Positions 1 to 7,842 of a DNA stretch of 64,000 nt are shown piece by piece; within the stretch, counting starts at the first letter, position 1, and the number at the start of each line of letters is the position of its first letter. Made by a program: the position numbers and the translations under genes. Location: contig CACYTI010000004.1 in NCBI GenBank assembly GCA_902777275.1, positions 47,021-111,020 on the forward strand, given 5' to 3'. The stretch comes from an uncultured Ruminococcus sp. Lineage in GTDB: Bacteria > Bacillota > Clostridia > Oscillospirales > Acutalibacteraceae. The notes under the pieces are model-generated. The model saw nothing but the letters and a program-made list of their open reading frames with translations. It ran no database searches and was not told the origin of the DNA.

Positions 1-1224
1 GCTCAGGTTTACGCCAACACGGGCGCGGCGACGTATGAAAAGGCGGTCGATATGGCTTGCCGCGATATGCTCCGCGCGGGGCTGAACTGTGTGGAGTACA
101 AAAACGGCGCGCGCCACACGCTTTCCGACTACGCGGAAATGGCGATCCGCACCGCCAACAAGCGGGCTTATCTGTACGGCGAGGGTCAAAAGCGGCAGGA
201 GTGGGGTATCACCACAGTCGTAGTCAATTCGCGTCAGGGCGGCTGCCCTCGGTGCGCCCGGTATGTCGGGAAGGTTTTTATCGACGACGTATACAGCGGC
301 GGTACAAAAGCGGACGGCGATTATCCGCTGCTGTCTGAGGCGATAAAGGGCGGCTTGTTCCACCCGCGCTGCAAGGACAGCACCTCCACCTATTTCGACG
401 GAATCACGAACATCCAGCCGATGACGGACGAAGAAATGGCGGAAATGGAGCGCCGCGAGAAGCTTGAACAGAAGGAGAGCTATTACGAGAATCAGGCGGA
501 AAAGAACAGAAGAATAGCCGAGCACAGCCTTGACGGGGAGAATAAAAGAACCTACGCGCACAGGGCTGAGCAATGCGGGAAAAAGGCGGCTGAGGTTGAA
601 AAAGAGCTTGAAAAAACCGAAAAATATGCTATAATAAAGCCCAAGGGTGTGAATGGCTTGGAACAGGCGAAGAAGCGTGATAAAAAAGTAATGATTACCG
701 ATATCGCGATCGATAAGGTGGCGAAGTCAAAGGTAAAACTGTTGTCTTTGGAACAAAATTCCAAAATTGACGCGATTCACAGAGAATTACTTACCATCTC
801 CAAAAACGAAAATAACAGCAATGAAGTGGCTTTTCTTTTTGGATTAAATTCTGACGACAAGTTTTCGCATAAAGGAACAGAACACGCTGTCAATATTTTT
901 GACAATCCTCTCGCGTATTCTTTGGCTAAAAACGGCGGCGCGGATAGCTTGTTTTTAGCGCATAATCACCCGAGCACACAAATTTTTTCTTATGCTGATA
1001 TCGGTGTGTTCATGCATATTGATTCACTTGCAGGCATGTCTGTTGTATCAAATACAGGTGATGTACATATACTCTTTAAGTCAGGTCGATTTGATTATGA
1101 CGCCGCTTATGACGCTTTAGCTGAAATAAAAGAGGCATTTGGCGGATACAGTCCCGAACACGATTCGGATATAGTAAAAGCTTTTTTAAAGGTTTCACAC
1201 AAGTATGGAATTTTGCGTTATTAA
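1..1224 (+). CDS. Phage minor capsid protein with C-terminal JAB/MPN-like domain (5' end outside window)
   Basis: The reading frame is open from base 1, so the N-terminus lies outside the window. The first ~130 residues match the Phage_min_cap2 family (second minor capsid protein, MuF-like): a histidine/cysteine patch with CPRC and FHPRCKD is visible. A charged linker of ~90 residues follows. The last ~180 residues read like a JAB/MPN metallopeptidase of the RadC type: a glutamate in EVAFLF, then HNHPS, then a serine and aspartate (SYAD), the zinc-ligand pattern of that fold. Capsid proteins of this family often carry exchangeable C-terminal effector domains, so this may be injected with phage DNA. 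That role is inference. The gene is followed after 12 bases by a 43-codon ORF. Family assignment of the capsid part is firm; the JAB call rests on the motif. Confidence 0.8.
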   Translation, partial: AQVYANTGAATYEKAVDMACRDMLRAGLNCVEYKNGARHTLSDYAEMAIRTANKRAYLYGEGQKRQEWGITTVVVNSRQGGCPRCARYVGKVFIDDVYSGGTKADGDYPLLSEAIKGGLFHPRCKDSTSTYFDGITNIQPMTDEEMAEMERREKLEQKESYYENQAEKNRRIAEHSLDGENKRTYAHRAEQCGKKAAEVEKELEKTEKYAIIKPKGVNGLEQAKKRDKKVMITDIAIDKVAKSKVKLLSLEQNSKIDAIHRELLTISKNENNSNEVAFLFGLNSDDKFSHKGTEHAVNIFDNPLAYSLAKNGGADSLFLAHNHPSTQIFSYADIGVFMHIDSLAGMSVVSNTGDVHILFKSGRFDYDAAYDALAEIKEAFGGYSPEHDSDIVKAFLKVSHKYGILRY

Positions 1225-1236
1225 AGGAGGTCAACG

Positions 1237-1368
1237 ATGGAAAAAGAATTATTCGGTAAACTTGATACCACAGATAAGAAAGATATTGATTTGCTTGAAA
1301 AGCTTATGGAAGAAAAAAGAAATAAAGGCAACGTCCCCGAACAGACAAAAGAACCTGTTTCAGCATAA
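1237..1368 (+). CDS. Small acidic ORF (43 aa) behind the capsid/JAB fusion
   Basis: A 43-residue, highly charged and probably helical peptide starts at an ATG with a strong AAAGGAGG site 8-15 bases upstream. It lies 12 bases after the minor capsid fusion and ahead of a terminator, so it is co-transcribed with it. I do not recognise the family. It has no membrane segment and no cysteine. Position suggests an accessory partner of the JAB-like tail, for instance an immunity or chaperone peptide, but it is short for an immunity protein. A 43-codon ORF occupies the same place behind the second minor capsid fusion at 41480, with no evident sequence similarity. Confidence 0.55.
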   Translation: MEKELFGKLDTTDKKDIDLLEKLMEEKRNKGNVPEQTKEPVSA

Positions 1369-1373
1369 CCGTT

Positions 1374-1405
1374 AACCGCTCCCAAGTGATTGAGAGCGGT
1401 TTTCT
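1374..1405 (+). terminator. Terminator after capsid fusion cassette
   Basis: An 8-bp perfect stem (AACCGCTC at 1374-1381 pairing with 1394-1401) is followed by TTTTCTT. It closes the capsid-fusion plus 43-aa cassette and separates it from the downstream structural genes. Confidence 0.7.
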
Positions 1406-1516
1406 TATGCAAAAATATATATTTTGACCCCGCCGTTGATGTGCTTTCCCAAATCGCTAAACGCTGTCATAGGCGGGATAGGGTGCAGCGCCACGCTGCC
1501 GAAAGGTGGTGATAAC

Positions 1517-1684
1517 TTGAAAATCAAAGTCAAAAAGGATTTCTACGACCGCGAGGCTGACCTTGCTTTGCGCCGGAAGGGCGAAGCCCTGACCGTTTCC
1601 GCCGAGCGCGGCAGGGAGCTTATCGACGGCGGCTTTGCCGAGGAAATCAAATCTGAAAAGAAAACCGAAAAAACAGAAAAATAA
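1517..1684 (+). CDS. Small phage structural-region protein (55 aa)
   Basis: The start is taken as TTG 1517, placed 6 bases after a GGTGGTGAT ribosome site; upstream in-frame codons overlap a leader stem and are unlikely to be translated. The product is a 55-residue charged protein with a lysine/glutamate-rich tail. Small proteins of this kind lie between minor capsid and scaffold genes in Firmicutes phages and may be head-associated. No domain is recognised with certainty. Confidence 0.6.
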   Translation: MKIKVKKDFYDREADLALRRKGEALTVSAERGRELIDGGFAEEIKSEKKTEKTEK

Positions 1685-1718
1685 GCGCTTTTGCCGTAAC
1701 GGCAACGGCGCTTTTATT
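1683..1718 (+). terminator. Hairpin/terminator between phage head genes
   Basis: The outer arms AAGCGC and GCGCTT enclose an inner TTGCCG/CGGCAA hairpin, followed by TTTTATT. It overlaps the stop codon of the 55-aa gene. It may act as an attenuator within the head operon. Confidence 0.5.
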
Positions 1719-1784
1719 ATGCCTAAAACTCTGACGGCGTAAAAAGCTGAGGAATACCCAACGGGGTGAAACGGAGGAAAAAAT

Positions 1785-2399
1785 ATGTCACAGAATGAAC
1801 AGAATAAACAGAATGGACAGCAGGCTGACGCCGAGCCCGAAACAAACGGCGGCACTAACGCGCAGGAGGGCGGCAATACTCCTAAAACCTATACACAGGA
1901 GGAGCTTGACAACATCGTCAGCGAGAGAACCGGCAGGGCGACAAAGTCCGCGTTGAAATCGTTCTTTTCGCAGAAGGGGCTATCCGAGGAGGAAGCGAAT
2001 CAGGCGATGAACGAGTACCTTGAAACCAAACGCAAAAACACGCCCGATGTCGGCGCTCTTCAAAGCTCCGTCGCCTCGGAGCGCAGCGCGAGGATAAAAG
2101 CGCAGCTTAGAGCCGACGCGCAGCTTGAAGCGATAAAGCAGGGCGTTGACGTCAAGTCGATCCCCCATGTGCTGAAGCTTATCGACTACAAGGATTGCGC
2201 CGACAGCGAGGGCGTCACCGACTCCGGAAAGCTCAGCGCAGCGGTCAAGAAGGTGCTCGACGACGTCCCCGCGTTCAAGGCGGCGGCGAACAGCGGCGGC
2301 TCCGTGCGGGTCGGCGGCGACGGCGAGGGAAATCACAAGCCGGATTCCGAAAACAGGAAAAGCGTTCCGTCCAAGAAATGGAACCGCTTTAATCTTTAA
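1785..2399 (+). CDS. Phage scaffold protein (DUF4355-like)
   Basis: This 204-residue protein starts with a low-complexity Gln/Asn-rich stretch, then TYTQEELDNIV, a signature of the phage scaffold/DUF4355 group, followed by a charged helical middle and a Gly-rich tail ending in KWNRF. Scaffold proteins shape the procapsid and are lost on maturation. The ATG follows a GGAGGAAAAAAT site. The major capsid gene begins 29 bases downstream but is cut short, so this prophage cannot make a head from the genes seen here. Confidence 0.75.
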   Translation: MSQNEQNKQNGQQADAEPETNGGTNAQEGGNTPKTYTQEELDNIVSERTGRATKSALKSFFSQKGLSEEEANQAMNEYLETKRKNTPDVGALQSSVASERSARIKAQLRADAQLEAIKQGVDVKSIPHVLKLIDYKDCADSEGVTDSGKLSAAVKKVLDDVPAFKAAANSGGSVRVGGDGEGNHKPDSENRKSVPSKKWNRFNL

Positions 2400-2428
2400 T
2401 CAAATTACAAAAGAAAGAAGGAAAATGT

Positions 2429-2464
2429 ATGCCTAACACCAACAATTATGCGCAGGTATGGGAA
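2429..2464 (+). pseudogene. Truncated phage major capsid gene (first ~13 codons)
   Basis: After a GAAAGAAGGAAAAT ribosome site, an ATG opens a reading frame beginning MPNTNNYAQVWEP, which is how a family of Firmicutes phage major capsid proteins starts. After about 13 codons the sequence runs into the oligo-A of the tRNA-Ser terminator and the frame then reads nonsense through antisense tRNA. The prophage has therefore lost everything from here rightwards. The break lies exactly at the A-run at 2466-2474. Confidence 0.65.
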
Positions 2465-2498
2465 CCAAAAAAAATAAACGCCCCTCCGAAGAAGGGCG
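2464..2498 (-). terminator. Terminator of tRNA-Ser
   Basis: On the minus strand CGCCC and GGGCG form a stem with a purine/pyrimidine-rich loop, followed by TTTATTTTTTTT. It lies directly after the tRNA 3' end. The T-run abuts the truncated capsid gene of the flanking prophage. Confidence 0.75.
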
Positions 2499-2500
2499 TA

Positions 2501-2589
2501 TGGCGGAGACGGTGGGATTCGAACCCACGGTACCGTGAGGTACAACTGATTTCGAGTCAGTCCCGTTATGACCACTTCGATACGTCTCC
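2501..2589 (-). tRNA. tRNA-Ser (anticodon CGA)
   Basis: On the minus strand the acceptor arm GGAGACG pairs with CGTCTCC, followed by G and an encoded CCA. The anticodon loop is CTCGAAA, giving anticodon CGA (reads UCG). A long variable arm is present, as expected of a class II tRNA, and the T-loop GGTTCGAATCC is intact. Length is 89 nt including CCA. Confidence 0.95.
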
Positions 2590-2678
2590 GTATGCAGCGC
2601 CTTATTAAAGGGCACGTTTTTTAGTTTTAAACCGTAATATGTGAGGTGAATCTCACATTTGGCTTAAACAACAAGAGT

Positions 2679-2707
2679 ATTATAACACAAAAACTCTCAT
2701 TGCGCAA
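2679..2707 (-). promoter_or_regulatory. Promoter of tRNA-Ser
   Basis: On the minus strand TTGCGC (2702-2707) and TATAAT (2679-2684) are separated by 17 bases, with a TG extension before the -10. A small hairpin (ATGTGAG/CTCACAT) lies between promoter and tRNA. Confidence 0.7.
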
Positions 2708-2850
2708 GTCTTACGTTAAAATTTTTTGGGTTGAAATTGTAAAAAAGATAAGAACTCAAGTTTCCCACACCCTAATTTCCCAAAACTCCCGATAAAATCC
2801 TGAGAGCGTGGCTTTTGGGATGAACTGGTGCGGGAAGCTTGGGTTTTTTA

Positions 2851-3168
2851 TTATTTCTTTTTCTTTTTCGGCACGGGAAGCTCTTCAGCTATCGAAGTCA
2901 CAAGCTTTTCCAGGAATTCTCTGTCGTCAGTGTTCTCAACCAAAAGCATCTCTTTTGCGCCTTCATACGGAAGCTCACGCGGAGCGGAAGGCATTAAATT
3001 TATCGCCGAGCTGACGGGCTTTACAAGGAAACGGTTGTCGTATATTCCGCCGACCACCTTTCCATCGCAGTATAGAATGTACTCCCCCATCATTTTTCTT
3101 GCAGAAATACCGTCCAAGCCGCCGAGCTGCTCCAAAATATAGTCAGAGTATTCTTTTGTCGAAGCCAT
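2851..3168 (-). CDS. TfoX N-terminal domain protein
   Basis: This 105-residue protein matches the TfoX/Sxy N-terminal domain: SARKMMGEYILY near residue 25, then a GGIYDNRFLVK block. The family is named after a competence regulator in Proteobacteria, but Firmicutes carry single-domain versions of unknown role. The C-terminus ends in a run of five lysines. It starts 5 bases after the stop of the upstream lipoprotein hydrolase and follows a GGAAAGGAAC site, so the two form an operon. No competence genes are in view, so regulation of DNA uptake should not be assumed. Confidence 0.8.
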   Translation of the reverse strand: MASTKEYSDYILEQLGGLDGISARKMMGEYILYCDGKVVGGIYDNRFLVKPVSSAINLMPSAPRELPYEGAKEMLLVENTDDREFLEKLVTSIAEELPVPKKKKK

Positions 3169-3173
3169 TCGAC

Positions 3174-4115
3174 TCAGTTCCTTTCCTTTAAGTAGCTCAG
3201 AATATAACCTACCGCCTGCTCGTAGCTTTCGCCGTTGAAGCCGTGATCGGCTCCTTCGATAATATGGAGCTCGCAGTTTTTCAGCGTGCTTTCAGCCTTC
3301 TCAGAATAAGAAACGTCAACGATGGAGTCGCTGTCGCCGTGGACGATCAGAACATCGCCGTCGTAATCAGCAAGTTTTTTGTAAATGTCAAGATCCCAAA
3401 CATCGGCGGCGTAAATCTTTCCGACGTCGATCGACCCCAAAAGATTGTATTCCTCGGGAACGTCGTCAAGGCTCTTATATGCTTCGCGCACCTCGCCGGG
3501 AATGTTGAAAGCGGGATAGAGCAACATCAGCCCTGCGATATCGTCGGGAGCGTCGCAGGCGGCAACCGTGGAAACAATGCCTCCCTGACTCTCTCCGAAC
3601 AAAAAGATTTTATCGGTGTCTACGAATTCCCAGCCCTTGGCGGCGGCGATAACAGACTTCAACGCCTCAGCCTCGGTCATAACAGACATTTTTTTGCTGT
3701 CGGAGCCGCTTTTGTTTTCAAGCCCCGCGCTGCTTCCGTTCGGGAAATCAAATACATAAGCAGAGTAGCCGTTTTCGATCAGCCTTTCCGCGTATGACAC
3801 GCAGCTCAGGTGATTGGCGCCGAGACCGTGGGACAGAATAACAAGCGGAGTTTTTTTGTTCGCGTCCGCAATATATGCGACGCCGTAAATTTTTTCGTCT
3901 CCGTTATCGCAGTAGACTTCACGAACCGTCGGTTCGCTGCTTCCGGACGTCGTTTCGGCAGTTGTTTCGACAGTTTTATCCTCCGCCTTTGTTTCCTCCG
4001 CCTTTGTTTCCCCGGAGCTTTCCGGGGAAGCTTTTGAGCTTTCTTTTTTCGCCGCACAGCCGAAAAGTACAAGCAGCGCTGTTGCGGCAATTAAAATCGG
4101 TATAATCTTTTTCAC
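3174..4115 (-). CDS. Lipoprotein alpha/beta hydrolase
   Basis: The 313-residue product opens with a lysine-led hydrophobic signal and the lipobox LFGC, so it should be anchored outside the membrane by its cysteine near residue 20. A Ser/Thr/Glu-rich linker of ~45 residues follows, then a hydrolase domain: HGLGANH oxyanion region, GESQG nucleophile elbow, a late HGDSD carrying the acid, and GADHGF carrying the histidine. The order is that of serine esterases/peptidases (dienelactone hydrolase or BAAT-like group). The substrate cannot be read from sequence. The first gene of a two-gene unit with the TfoX-like protein. Confidence 0.85.
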   Translation of the reverse strand: MKKIIPILIAATALLVLFGCAAKKESSKASPESSGETKAEETKAEDKTVETTAETTSGSSEPTVREVYCDNGDEKIYGVAYIADANKKTPLVILSHGLGANHLSCVSYAERLIENGYSAYVFDFPNGSSAGLENKSGSDSKKMSVMTEAEALKSVIAAAKGWEFVDTDKIFLFGESQGGIVSTVAACDAPDDIAGLMLLYPAFNIPGEVREAYKSLDDVPEEYNLLGSIDVGKIYAADVWDLDIYKKLADYDGDVLIVHGDSDSIVDVSYSEKAESTLKNCELHIIEGADHGFNGESYEQAVGYILSYLKERN

Positions 4116-4138
4116 ACTGTTTCACTTCCATTATCTAA

Positions 4139-4200
4139 AGGGAACCTTTAACAATTCTCTGCCGCGCATAAGCACAACATCGAATTATTAGAGATTCCTT
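4139..4200. repeat. 62-bp MITE-like repeat with imperfect terminal inverted repeats
   Basis: The ends AGGGAACCTTTAACAATTC and (reverse complement of the right end) AAGGAATCTCTAATAATTC agree at 14 of 19 positions. The right-end sequence recurs, with the next few bases, at 58269 in this window, where it begins a longer element. No coding capacity. Confidence 0.55.
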
Positions 4201-4202
4201 AA

Positions 4203-4232
4203 AGCGGCAGCGCTTTTTAAACGCTGCCGCCT
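4203..4232 (-). terminator. Probable terminator of the hydrogenase operon
   Basis: A perfect 9-bp GC-rich stem (GCGGCAGCG/CGCTGCCGC) with a 9-base loop lies 30 bases after the hndD stop. The T-run after it is only three bases long, so it may be a pause or processing hairpin instead. Confidence 0.6.
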
Positions 4233-4260
4233 GAATTATTTAATGAGATGGTTCGTTTTA

Positions 4261-6003
4261 TTAAATACCCTTTGCTCTTTCAACATAAGAGGTGTGGAGC
4301 AGCTCGTGTGCGAGATGTGAACCTGGCTCGCCGAGATATTCCTCATAGATAGCCTTGATTTCGGGGTTATCGTGGGACTTTCTGTAGGGCAGGTTTACAT
4401 CGTCCTCATAGAGAGCCTTGGCTCTGAGCGCCTTGAGGTCGGTGAAGTTTCTCACATGACCGGGCTGGATGGGCTGACCGCCGCCGTTTACGCAGCCGCC
4501 GGGACAGCACATGATTTCAACGAACTGATAATCTGCTTCGCCCGCGCGGATCTTGTCAAGGATAACAGCAGCGTTCTTAAGACCGGAAGCAACAGCGACC
4601 TTAACGGTCATGCCGGCTACGTCATAAGTGGCTTCCTTGATGCCGTCGGTGCCGCGAACCTCGTTGTAATCGATCTGCTTGAGGTCTTCGCCTGTAAGCA
4701 CATCGGCAACAGTTCTGAGCGCAGCTTCCATAACGCCGCCGGTGGCTCCGAAGATGGTGCCCGCGCCGGAGCCGATAGCCATGATCGGATCGAACTCGGC
4801 ATCTTCAAGCTCGGTAAACTGAATACCGGCTCTCTTGATCATCTTGGCAAGCTCGCGGGTGGTGATGGAGATGTCGTTATCCTGCATTCCGTCTCTGCCC
4901 TGATCGTCGCGCTTGATCTCGAACTTCTTGGCTACGCAAGGCATTACCGATACAACAACGATATCCTTGGGATCGATGCCCGCCTTCTTGGCGTAGTAGG
5001 ATTTGATCATAGCGCCCTGCATCTGCTGGGGTGATTTGCAGGTGGAGAGGTGCGGAATGAGGTCGGGATAGTAATGCTCACAGAACTTGATCCAACCGGG
5101 TGAGCATGATGTGATCATGGGCAGAACGCCGCCGTTCTTAACGCGCTGGATAAACTCGGTTCCCTCTTCCATGATGGTGAGGTCGGCGCCGAAGTTGGTG
5201 TCGAATACCTTGTCAAAGCCGAGCATCTTGAGAGCCGCAGCCATTTTGCCGGTAACGTTTGTGCCTATGGGCATACCAAAGCACTCGCCGAGGGTGGCGC
5301 GGATAGAAGGAGCGGTGTGAACAACAACGTGCTTTGTGGGATCGGCGATAGCAGCAAACACCTTGTCGGTGTCGTCGCGCTCAACAAGCGCACCTGTGGG
5401 ACAAACAACGGTACACTGACCGCAGCTGATGCACGATACGTTGTTGAGGTCCTGCTCGAAAGCACAGCCGATAGAGGTGTCGAAACCGCGATTGTTTGCG
5501 CCGATAACCGATACATATTGGTTCTTACAGGCAGCTACGCAGCGGCGGCAGAGAATGCACTTGTTGTTGTTGCGGACGAGGTGCAGAGTGGAGTGATCCT
5601 CTTCGTAATGAGTTTCCTCACCGTCGAACACGTTCTCGTCAACGCCGTATTCAAGGCAGAGCTGCTGCAGCTCGCAGTTGTTGCTTCTGGGGCATGACAG
5701 ACATTTTTTGTCGTGGTTTGAAAGAAGAAGCTCAAGGTTCATCTTTCTGTATTTCTGGATTTGGGGAGTATTTGTGAAGATTTCGGTACCCTCTCTGTCG
5801 ATGGGGTATACGCAGGCAGCTACGAGGCTGCGTGCACCCTTGACTTCGCAGAGGCACATACGGCAAGCGCCGATCTCGTTGATTTCTTTCAGAAAGCATA
5901 AGGTCGGGATTTTAATGCCGAATTTGTGGCAGGCTTCCAGGATAGTTGTGTTTTTCTCAACCTGATAATCCTTGCCGTTGATTTTAATATTCAACATTTC
6001 CAT
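4261..6003 (-). CDS. hndD: NADH-linked [FeFe] hydrogenase catalytic subunit (HndD type)
   Basis: 580 residues, the usual length of group A HndD enzymes. Domains in order: plant-type [2Fe-2S] (cysteines at ~36-64), His-ligated [4Fe-4S] (HDKKCLSCPRSNNC, ~97-110), two [4Fe-4S] ferredoxin motifs (CILCRRCVAAC and CISCGQCTVVC), then the H-cluster domain. Its three signatures are TSCSPGW (~298-304), MPCVAKK (~354-360) and EIMCCPGGC (~496-504). L1 has Ser where CpI-type enzymes have a second Cys; I recall this variant in other HndD-type proteins. The subunit makes or oxidises H2, taking electrons from the HndA/C diaphorase, possibly by flavin-based bifurcation with ferredoxin. Cytoplasmic, last gene of the unit. 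Confidence 0.95.
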   Translation of the reverse strand: MEMLNIKINGKDYQVEKNTTILEACHKFGIKIPTLCFLKEINEIGACRMCLCEVKGARSLVAACVYPIDREGTEIFTNTPQIQKYRKMNLELLLSNHDKKCLSCPRSNNCELQQLCLEYGVDENVFDGEETHYEEDHSTLHLVRNNNKCILCRRCVAACKNQYVSVIGANNRGFDTSIGCAFEQDLNNVSCISCGQCTVVCPTGALVERDDTDKVFAAIADPTKHVVVHTAPSIRATLGECFGMPIGTNVTGKMAAALKMLGFDKVFDTNFGADLTIMEEGTEFIQRVKNGGVLPMITSCSPGWIKFCEHYYPDLIPHLSTCKSPQQMQGAMIKSYYAKKAGIDPKDIVVVSVMPCVAKKFEIKRDDQGRDGMQDNDISITTRELAKMIKRAGIQFTELEDAEFDPIMAIGSGAGTIFGATGGVMEAALRTVADVLTGEDLKQIDYNEVRGTDGIKEATYDVAGMTVKVAVASGLKNAAVILDKIRAGEADYQFVEIMCCPGGCVNGGGQPIQPGHVRNFTDLKALRAKALYEDDVNLPYRKSHDNPEIKAIYEEYLGEPGSHLAHELLHTSYVERAKGI

Positions 6004-6020
6004 TATATTTTCTCCTTTCC

Positions 6021-7829
6021 TTAAGCCTTATAAATAGCTTTAAATTTACAGGTTTCCATGCAGGCGCCGCACTTGATGCACTTCTTGGCGTCGATTTCGA
6101 GAGCGGGACGTCTTCTTCCGGGAGCGGTGTAGTCGGTCACGGAAATCGCCTGTACGGGGCACTTTCTGGAGCAGAGACCGCAGCCTGCGCACTTCTCTCT
6201 GTCGATGGTGTACTCAAGCAGATCCTTACATACGCCTGCGGGGCACTTCTTGTCTACGATATGAGCGATATACTCGTCCTTGAAATAACGGAGAGTGGAC
6301 AGAACGGGGTTGGGAGCGGTCTGGCCGAGTCCGCACAGGGAGTTGGATTTAATAAACTCGCAAAGCTCTTCCATCTCGTCGAGCATTTCCATTGTGCCCT
6401 GACCCTTGGTGATCTTGTCGAGCATTTCAAGAAGTCTCTTTGTACCGATACGGCAGGGAGTACATTTACCGCAGCTCTCGTCAACCGTGAATTCGAGGAA
6501 GAACTTGGCAACGTCTACCATACAGTTGTCCTCGTCCATTACGATAAGTCCGCCGGAGCCCATCATTGAGCCGATAGCGAGCAGATTGTCGTAGTCGATC
6601 GGGATATCGAGGTGCTCTTCGGGGATACATCCGCCGGAGGGTCCGCCTGTCTGTGCAGCCTTGAACTTTTTGCCGTTGGGGATGCCGCCGCCGATCTCAA
6701 ATACGATCTCGCGGAGGGTGGTGCCCATTGGGATCTCAACAAGACCGGTGTGGTTGATCTTTCCGCCGAGGGCGAATACCTTTGTGCCCTTGCTCTTCTC
6801 TGTACCCATCGAGGCGAACCACTCGGCGCCGTTGAGGATGATCTGAGCGATGTTGGCATAGGTTTCAACGTTGTTGAGGATCGTGGGCTTCTGATAAAGA
6901 CCCTTAACAGCCGGGAACGGAGGACGGGGACGAGGCTCGCCGCGCTTGCCTTCGATAGAGGTCATAAGAGCTGTTTCCTCGCCGCATACGAACGCGCCCG
7001 CGCCGAGACGGAGCTCCATGTCAAAATCAAAGCCTGTTCCGAAGATGTCTTTGCCGAGCAGACCGTATTCACGAGCCTGATCAATAGCGATTTGCAGACG
7101 CTTAACGGCAATGGGATATTCGGCGCGAACATATACGCGGCCGAGAGATGCGCCGATAGCGTAACCGGCGATAGCCATTGCCTCGATGAGAGAGTGGGGG
7201 TCGCCCTCAAGAACGGAACGATCCATGAATGCGCCGGGGTCGCCTTCGTCGGCGTTACAGCAAACATACTTCTGGTCGGCGCTGTTAGCGGCGGCAAAAC
7301 GCCACTTCAAGCCTGTGGGGAAGCCCGCGCCGCCTCTGCCGCGCAGTCCGGAGTCGAGAACTGTCTGGATAACCTCTTCGGGGGTCATTTCGGTGAGAAC
7401 CTTGCCGAGAGCGGCATAACCGTCGCGTGCGATGTAGTCGTCGATCTTTTCGGGGTCGATAACGCCGCAGTTGCGCAGCGCAACGCGCTTTTGCTTTGCA
7501 TAGAAAGCAGTTTTGTTGAGTGATTTGATTGTGTCGTCAACCACTGTCTCCTGATAGAGCAGACGGGTAACGATCCTTCCTTTTAAGAGGTGCTCCTCCA
7601 CGATTTCGGGGATGTCCTCGATTTTAACCATGGAATAGAAGCTGCCTTCGGGATATACTACCATAATGGGACCGAGAGCGCACAGACCGAAGCAGCCTGT
7701 TGTGATAACGTTGACCTCTTTTTCGAGTCCCTTTGCAATTAATTCTTCTTTCAGCTTTTCGGCAATCTGCAAGCTGTTTGACGAGGTACAGCCGGTACCG
7801 CCGCAAACAAGCACATTAGAACGATACAT
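6021..7829 (-). CDS. hndC: NADH-dependent hydrogenase diaphorase subunit (HndC/NuoF type)
   Basis: 602 residues. An N-terminal thioredoxin-like [2Fe-2S] domain (GGTGCTSS and GCFGLCALGP) is followed by the NuoF core: GRGGAGFPTGLKW, NADEGDPGAF (NADH site), GAGAFVCGEETAL (FMN site), then the cluster motif ESCGKCTPCRIGT. The C-terminus adds two [4Fe-4S] ferredoxin motifs (CAGCGLCSRKC and CIKCGACMETC). It oxidises NADH on FMN and passes electrons to HndD. It lies 17 bases upstream of hndD in one operon. The fused extra clusters are normal for electron-bifurcating versions. Confidence 0.95.
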   Translation of the reverse strand: MYRSNVLVCGGTGCTSSNSLQIAEKLKEELIAKGLEKEVNVITTGCFGLCALGPIMVVYPEGSFYSMVKIEDIPEIVEEHLLKGRIVTRLLYQETVVDDTIKSLNKTAFYAKQKRVALRNCGVIDPEKIDDYIARDGYAALGKVLTEMTPEEVIQTVLDSGLRGRGGAGFPTGLKWRFAAANSADQKYVCCNADEGDPGAFMDRSVLEGDPHSLIEAMAIAGYAIGASLGRVYVRAEYPIAVKRLQIAIDQAREYGLLGKDIFGTGFDFDMELRLGAGAFVCGEETALMTSIEGKRGEPRPRPPFPAVKGLYQKPTILNNVETYANIAQIILNGAEWFASMGTEKSKGTKVFALGGKINHTGLVEIPMGTTLREIVFEIGGGIPNGKKFKAAQTGGPSGGCIPEEHLDIPIDYDNLLAIGSMMGSGGLIVMDEDNCMVDVAKFFLEFTVDESCGKCTPCRIGTKRLLEMLDKITKGQGTMEMLDEMEELCEFIKSNSLCGLGQTAPNPVLSTLRYFKDEYIAHIVDKKCPAGVCKDLLEYTIDREKCAGCGLCSRKCPVQAISVTDYTAPGRRRPALEIDAKKCIKCGACMETCKFKAIYKA

Positions 7830-7842
7830 TCAGTGTCCTCCT

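Noticed and set aside
6612-7523. Long plus-strand frame (303 codons) opposite hndC
   Set aside because: Codon-position shadow of a clearly real gene; no ribosome site and no family pattern.
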